A stretch of 10,716 nt of DNA from a bacterium (lineage in GTDB: Bacteria > UBA10199 > DSSB01): contig JAUHYS010000049.1 in NCBI GenBank assembly GCA_030426445.1, forward strand, positions 1-10,716, read 5' to 3'. The translations under genes and the position numbers were made by a program. Numbering within the stretch: position 1 is the stretch's first letter; each line of letters opens with the position of its first letter. Of the stretch, positions 6,986 to 10,716 are shown piece after piece. The notes below the pieces were generated by a model that did no database searches, was not told where the DNA came from, and saw nothing but the letters and a program-made list of their open reading frames with translations.

Positions 6986-8209
6986 TCATATACTAAAATC
7001 TACCACGATCGCATCATGATCACTGCACTCACGACCTTGGTAAGTTAAGTCTCGCACCACACAGGGTTCTAAGGGAACGCGTGAATTTTCTTTTAAAAAT
7101 TTTTCTGGAGATTGAAGGTTGACTTGAGCCTTTTGCAAATCTTTTAAAGCAAACCAATCAATCTTAAACGAGCATTTGCCATCGTTTTTAGCTAAGGCCC
7201 AATCAATGAACTTAAAGCACCAATTCGGAATGATATCCTTTAAATTTTTGATCTTTTTGAGATCTTCGATACTATAATGCAGGGTGCACTCTCCAGGGGC
7301 ATTCCAATTTTTATAATCAAAGCCAAACTTTTCAAAACTTTTAAAAAGACCGCGCTCGAAAAGCCGGTCAGGATAAGGGTAATGTTTGGCAATGACATAG
7401 CGCACGCCCATAGCTACCCGCACCCAAAATCCATAAATCGCCCAAAAGGCCTTACTAGAATTATAAGTCGTGGTGTTGAGATCTCCCCCAAATAAGCTCG
7501 GAATGCGTTCCAGTTTATCAAGGTAATTTAAGATGGTACGCATTTGGTCACGACGATGGCGCTTGCTAGAATGCGCATCCAGGTGAGCACAAATCGCTCG
7601 GACTTCCCCTTGCGGCAATAGCACCGTGCAGGCCAAGGCTTGCTGGTTGCCAATGCGTTTTTCATTGCCACGCATTTTATCTTTGTTGTTGTGTAAAGGA
7701 ATAATATGAAAGTCCTTAAGCGGGTAACGCGATAAAATCGCATTGCCATGAATCCCTAAAGTATTTTCTCCTTCAAAATGTAGCTCAGTTCCGTTGCCCT
7801 TACAGAGATTAATATAGGTTGGAACAAAATAATAATTGAGTTTTAAAGCCTGTGCTAGCTCTCGTGCCACATTTCGATTACCCGAACGCACCATGCCCAT
7901 GTCCGCTTCGGGCAAGAGAAAAATATCGGCCTCTTTTAGCACAGGGTGATTTTGCAAAGTATGCAAAATACCTTCGAATTCCATGCCGCGCTCGATATTC
8001 CAGGTCACGGCACGATAAAAAGGCTTCGCCTGCGTGGCCTTTTCTGGGGCTGCAAAATGCCCTACTTCGTAACCTTTTAGAACAGCGTTAATCTCGGGCA
8101 AGAGCTGCTGATATAGACTGGAGCGTTGTAATTCCTTAGTGGAATTAATTTGGCTAAGCTCCTCAAAGTGAGGGTTTAAGTTATGTGTAAGAGTGAGGCT
8201 TTCTGGCAT
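6986..8209 (-). CDS. Endonuclease/exonuclease/phosphatase (EEP) family protein
   Basis: The 407-residue protein shows the EEP-fold motifs in order: TWNIERG with N71, LLPEAD with E101, the AHLDAHSS block with H209, GGDLNT with D243 and N245, KIDWFAL with D351, and SDHDAIVVDF with the general-base H398. All the metal and catalytic residues I would expect are present, so it is probably an active Mg-dependent phosphodiesterase or phosphatase. The substrate (nucleic acid, lipid or sugar phosphate) cannot be told from sequence. No signal peptide or membrane helix is seen, so it is likely cytoplasmic. A stretch of about 100 residues between GGDLNT and KIDW (246-348) is longer than in minimal EEP domains and may shape specificity. 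AAGAAG lies upstream of the ATG. The gene converges on the lysine-rich gene with only 22 bp between stops, and the TPR gene precedes it on the same strand by 114 bp. Confidence 0.93.
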   Translation of the reverse strand: MPESLTLTHNLNPHFEELSQINSTKELQRSSLYQQLLPEINAVLKGYEVGHFAAPEKATQAKPFYRAVTWNIERGMEFEGILHTLQNHPVLKEADIFLLPEADMGMVRSGNRNVARELAQALKLNYYFVPTYINLCKGNGTELHFEGENTLGIHGNAILSRYPLKDFHIIPLHNNKDKMRGNEKRIGNQQALACTVLLPQGEVRAICAHLDAHSSKRHRRDQMRTILNYLDKLERIPSLFGGDLNTTTYNSSKAFWAIYGFWVRVAMGVRYVIAKHYPYPDRLFERGLFKSFEKFGFDYKNWNAPGECTLHYSIEDLKKIKNLKDIIPNWCFKFIDWALAKNDGKCSFKIDWFALKDLQKAQVNLQSPEKFLKENSRVPLEPCVVRDLTYQGRECSDHDAIVVDFSI

Positions 8210-8231
8210 AATGTCTTCTTATCTATAATTT

Positions 8232-8260
8232 ATAATAGTGACAAAAGCTCTTTCTCTAAA
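8232..8260 (-). promoter_or_regulatory. Candidate promoter for the EEP gene
   Basis: Read on the minus strand, TTTAGA (8255-8260) and TATTAT (8232-8237) are separated by 17 bp. The -10 matches the sigma-70 consensus at five of six positions and the -35 at four of six. The -10 lies about 22 bp before the ATG at 8209, which leaves room for a short leader with AAGAAG. Confidence 0.45.
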
Positions 8261-8266
8261 ATACGT

Positions 8267-8284
8267 CTCTTGAGAATTCAAGAG
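8267..8284 (-). terminator. Hairpin between the TPR and EEP genes
   Basis: CTCTTGA (8267-8273) and TCAAGAG (8278-8284) form a 7-bp stem with a 4-base loop, about 40 bp after the TPR stop codon. On the minus strand only a short T run follows. It could be a weak terminator for the TPR transcript or an operator near the EEP promoter. Confidence 0.35.
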
Positions 8285-8323
8285 TTTTGATCCATTTACT
8301 CGTGATTCAGCATGAAAACACTC

Positions 8324-9523
8324 TTATAAAACACATGCCTGTTTTTGCAGTTTTTCTAAAGCGGGAATTTTTTGCACCGGCGCTTGAAGCAATTGCTCGA
8401 TGGCTTGCTTTGCAAGTGAGCAGGATTCTTCTAGATTTTTTATTACTAAGGCCGCTTCAATCGCTGTGCGATAAGTAAAAAAAGTTTTGCGACTGGATAA
8501 ATCTTTGAGAGCAAGGGTAAAACCCAATTGAGCTTGACCCCCTATTCCCACATAAAATTCGGCTGCATGGTGATAAAAAGCCTGGGGATATTTTTTTAAG
8601 AATGCTTCATAAAGCTGCTCGGCTTTTTGGATGTTTTGTTCAGCCTCTTTGCTTTGATGATTGGCTATTAACACTTCACCCAGTACAGCATGGTACTCAG
8701 GGGCTTCCGTCTCCTTGATTTGTAAAAGCCTGTTGAGAGCCAATTGGGGTCGATCGGAATCGAGATCGATCTCGGCTAAGTGAATCGCAGCCGTCACGTA
8801 TTGAGGTAAATAACTTAATGCCTGTTGATAGTAGGCTTCAGCTAAGTCTGGTCGGTCTGCATGCTCGGCCCACATCATACCCATCTGAAAAGATAGCCAG
8901 GCCACAGGAAAAGGAGAGACATCCGTGTAGCTAGAAATTGCGAGATCAAAAAATTTTTCGGCTTCTTCATAAGCACCTAAACTCCCGTTTAAAACAGCCA
9001 GGTTGGCATAGCTGTCAAAGCTGGGAAATTTTTCAACTTGATTTTGCCAATAATTTAAGGCGCCCTCAAAAGAACCCTGAGCTAACTGAATCGTGGCAAT
9101 TTCTTGCTCTGCTTTTTTTGAAGTTTCCGAATCCAATTGAGAAAGCAATTGTTCCGCCTCTTTAAAGCGATGCAATTTAGCCAATAAATTTGCTTTTAAT
9201 AAAATATAGCGATCTTCATTTTTATTAGGGAAGTCTTCGATGAGTTGTTCCGCTTCTTGATAATCTGATATGGTCCCCAAAAAATATGCTCGAGTCAAAA
9301 GCCGAGGGACTAAAGAGTCCAACACCATCACAGCGTCCGGATTTTCCTGAAGATCTTTTTTCATCCCCTCAATCTGGGCATTGAGGTTGTTAATAGCCAA
9401 GTCACCCTGCGTCGTTTTAACACTGGGTATTGCTGCGTTTGGCTCTTGAGTGCTTTGTTGACAGCCCAATAAGTTGATGAAGAAAGTCGATACAATAAAA
9501 GAGGTAAAAATGAATCGTATCAT
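8324..9523 (-). CDS. Tetratricopeptide-repeat lipoprotein
   Basis: Residues 1-21 form a lipoprotein signal peptide: basic start, hydrophobic core and lipobox LLGC with the acylated Cys at 21. Gln at +2 is compatible with outer-membrane sorting. The remainder of the 399 residues is made of helical pairs with TPR spacing. Clear examples are around 85-103 (DYQEAEQLIEDFP), 117-130 (RFKEAEQLLSQLD), 152-166, 184-195 (AYEEAEKFFDLAISSY) and 227-240 (PDLAEAYYQQALSYLP), so it is probably a periplasm-facing scaffold. It follows the two DUF4331 genes on the same strand but is separated from them by a hairpin terminator (9591-9626), so it may have its own promoter. No good Shine-Dalgarno precedes the ATG. 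The partner is unknown; location suggests the DUF4331 lipoproteins. Confidence 0.88.
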   Translation of the reverse strand: MIRFIFTSFIVSTFFINLLGCQQSTQEPNAAIPSVKTTQGDLAINNLNAQIEGMKKDLQENPDAVMVLDSLVPRLLTRAYFLGTISDYQEAEQLIEDFPNKNEDRYILLKANLLAKLHRFKEAEQLLSQLDSETSKKAEQEIATIQLAQGSFEGALNYWQNQVEKFPSFDSYANLAVLNGSLGAYEEAEKFFDLAISSYTDVSPFPVAWLSFQMGMMWAEHADRPDLAEAYYQQALSYLPQYVTAAIHLAEIDLDSDRPQLALNRLLQIKETEAPEYHAVLGEVLIANHQSKEAEQNIQKAEQLYEAFLKKYPQAFYHHAAEFYVGIGGQAQLGFTLALKDLSSRKTFFTYRTAIEAALVIKNLEESCSLAKQAIEQLLQAPVQKIPALEKLQKQACVL

Positions 9524-9590
9524 AAGTTTGATAGCTTTTTAATTTTTAGAGACTCCATACTTGTCATCCCTGCAAAGGTAAAAATCCAAA

Positions 9591-9626
9591 TTAAAGAGCT
9601 CCACAAAATGAATTTTTTTGTGGAGC
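9591..9626 (-). terminator. Intrinsic terminator after the DUF4331 lipoprotein gene
   Basis: GCTCCACAAAA (9598-9608) and TTTTGTGGAGC (9616-9626) make an 11-bp perfect stem with a 7-base loop. On the minus strand it begins 20 bp after the DUF4331 stop and is followed by the T-rich TCTTTAATTT. This fits rho-independent termination for transcripts coming from the right. Confidence 0.65.
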
Positions 9627-9645
9627 CCCAAAGCATTGAATAAAA

Positions 9646-10260
9646 TTAAATAGGATCGGCTAAAAAGGGGAAATTAACCAGAGAATGGGTAACGGTGTCC
9701 GAGTCAATTCCATCGGTCACTCCCGAAAAATCTCCTATTGCCACAACTGAATAGGTCGTATCCACGACATCCATTAATGGAGTCCGGCCACCACACAGGT
9801 CGTTTTCTAGCAAGCCAGTCACATCGGCTTCGACAGCCAAGTACTGGGAACAATCCCCGGAAGCAGAATTAACAATCAACTGATCATTCGCTAAAACCGA
9901 GGCTAGGGTATCGTAACGACCTGCGACTGCATCGGGACCTGCCAGAATCTGATTTCCACAAACTATATCCAGGGCATCATAAATTGCCAAATTGGTAGCA
10001 ATTTCTTCCGTAAAACCGTTCCAGCTTGTTGGCAAGGCAGAGTTATAAAAGTCTTTTTCCATACCTTTTATATCAGAATCTGCCTGAAAAGTTTGGATTA
10101 ATGCCGTGCTGATAGCGGGCCGGCCGGTTCGGTCAATCTGAGTCCCTAATTGGGGAGGCGTGGGGTTTGTAGGCTCTGGATCCGAATCACTACAAGAATT
10201 GAGTCCTTGAATCATAAAGTAAGACAGAAAAAGCAGGCTGAAAATTTTAAACCGTTTCAT
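9646..10260 (-). CDS. Lipoprotein with C-terminal half of DUF4331
   Basis: The 204-residue product starts with a lipoprotein signal peptide ending in the lipobox LNSC (acylated Cys23). Ser at +2 favours the outer membrane. A Pro/Thr-rich linker (about 24-38) leads into a sequence typical of the C-terminal half of DUF4331 proteins: QIDRTGRPAISTALI (about 42-56), the YNSALP and W region, ALDIVCGNQIL, SQYLAVE, CGGRTPLMDVVDTTYS and a final FPFLADP. The family's biochemical role is unknown; members are secreted or envelope proteins. AAAGGAG (10267-10273) lies 6 bp before the ATG, so this start is well supported. The preceding gene encodes the matching earlier half and ends 53 bp upstream, so the pair looks like one ancestral protein divided in two. 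A strong hairpin follows the stop. Confidence 0.88.
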   Translation of the reverse strand: MKRFKIFSLLFLSYFMIQGLNSCSDSDPEPTNPTPPQLGTQIDRTGRPAISTALIQTFQADSDIKGMEKDFYNSALPTSWNGFTEEIATNLAIYDALDIVCGNQILAGPDAVAGRYDTLASVLANDQLIVNSASGDCSQYLAVEADVTGLLENDLCGGRTPLMDVVDTTYSVVAIGDFSGVTDGIDSDTVTHSLVNFPFLADPI

Positions 10261-10266
10261 AAAAAT

Positions 10267-10273
10267 CTCCTTT
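10267..10273 (-). promoter_or_regulatory. Ribosome binding site of the DUF4331 lipoprotein gene
   Basis: AAAGGAG on the minus strand, 6 bp before the ATG at 10260. It shows that the second DUF4331 piece is translated independently and is not the product of a frameshift in the first. Confidence 0.75.
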
Positions 10274-10313
10274 GATATCTTTTAATCTAAATACATAGCT
10301 TATTGTTATGTTA

Positions 10314-10716
10314 TTAAGAGTCCACACGATGTGTGCTTGCCCAGACACCTAAAATCGGGCCTCCGGAATTCACCACATCGATATCGACCTGTACCACTAG
10401 AGAAAGGACATTAAGAGCCGCAAAAAAATCTGCGGGAGTCTCGCCCTCTGCATCGGTCTGCAGTGGGTCAACTAGAGTCGCAGCCGTCACCGCGTTGAGC
10501 TCTGGGCAGCCTGCATCATCAAAGGTAAGTCCAGGCGCTGCAGCTACCACGGCTTCGACGGTGGCATTAAAGCCTTCGAGATTAAAAAAGAAAGGGTCGT
10601 TTCTTAAGCCAGCAAAGACCTTGAGCTTGCCACTTGCGCTGGTGATCCCTTGGGTATTGCTCGCATCGCCAGTGAGATATTCGTCGCTTCCTGCCCAACA
10701 TTGAATTTGTTGACTG
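10314..10716 (-). CDS. DUF4331 family protein, C-terminal end of a gene entering from the right
   Basis: The minus-strand frame is open from the right edge to the TAG/TGA-type stop at 10314-10316, giving about 133 residues. Visible hallmarks are QCWAGSDEYL near the edge and VFAGLRNDPFFFNLEGF (about 32-48 of the visible part), the DDPFFFDL-type signature of DUF4331. Next comes a variable Ala-rich stretch, then NVLSLVVQVDIDVV and the closing ILGVWASTHR. In single-chain DUF4331 proteins the VWAxTxR strand is followed within a short distance by the QxDRxGRPAI segment; here the chain stops and that segment opens the next gene. An internal GTG at 10548-10550 is not a credible start because family sequence continues upstream of it. 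Signal peptide and N-terminus are outside the window. Confidence 0.85.
   Translation of the reverse strand, partial: SQQIQCWAGSDEYLTGDASNTQGITSASGKLKVFAGLRNDPFFFNLEGFNATVEAVVAAAPGLTFDDAGCPELNAVTAATLVDPLQTDAEGETPADFFAALNVLSLVVQVDIDVVNSGGPILGVWASTHRVDS

Noticed and set aside
10333..10704. Plus-strand open frame of about 120 codons at the right edge
   Set aside because: It is antisense to clear DUF4331 family sequence on the minus strand and its translation is low-complexity Ser/Ala/Thr-rich.
1..10716. CRISPR array, tRNA, rRNA, integrase or transposase
   Set aside because: No regularly spaced direct repeats, no recognisable RNA gene and no recombinase motifs were found on either strand by eye.

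Overview
The window reads as a chromosomal segment of a diderm (Gram-negative-type) bacterium of moderate to low GC. Two genes encode lipoproteins with lipoboxes suited to the outer membrane, and there is a MarC-type inner-membrane protein. The mix (nitrilase of the GNAT-fusion type, MarC, DUF2905, YfgD-like ArsC, DUF4331, TPR lipoprotein) suggests a proteobacterium or a deltaproteobacteria-like lineage. No rRNA or strict marker gene is present, so this placement is inference.

Layout. 1-909 (+) is the 3' part of a carbon-nitrogen hydrolase gene that enters from the left edge. 1015-1635 (-) is a MarC-family membrane protein, divergent from a 69-residue DUF2905 protein (1815-2024, +). 2025-2350 has no gene but holds a set of nested inverted repeats (2064-2202) followed by a perfect 14-bp inverted repeat (2223-2256), then an AT-rich leader for a YfgD-like ArsC (2351-2695, +). 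2696-3164 looks like decayed sequence: a winged-helix-like C-terminal fragment on the minus strand, an open frame without a start on the plus strand, and an 11-bp tandem repeat.

The least ordinary part is a plus-strand gene pair. The first (3165-5741) encodes a large glycine/alanine-rich, probably membrane-associated protein with coiled-coil stretches. Its C-terminal domain looks like a PP2C-type phosphatase in which all the visible metal-binding aspartates are replaced. The second (5854-6963) encodes a lysine-rich protein I do not recognise. The pair converges on the minus-strand genes with only 22 bp between stop codons.

The right-hand part is on the minus strand, read from the right edge leftwards: the end of a DUF4331 gene (10716-10314), a separate lipoprotein carrying what looks like the C-terminal half of DUF4331 (10260-9646), an intrinsic terminator (9591-9626), a TPR lipoprotein (9523-8324) and an endonuclease/exonuclease/phosphatase-family protein (8209-6986). 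The two DUF4331 pieces probably share a transcript. The TPR lipoprotein may work with them at the outer membrane, and the EEP gene has its own candidate promoter. No tRNA, rRNA, CRISPR array, transposase or integrase gene was seen.
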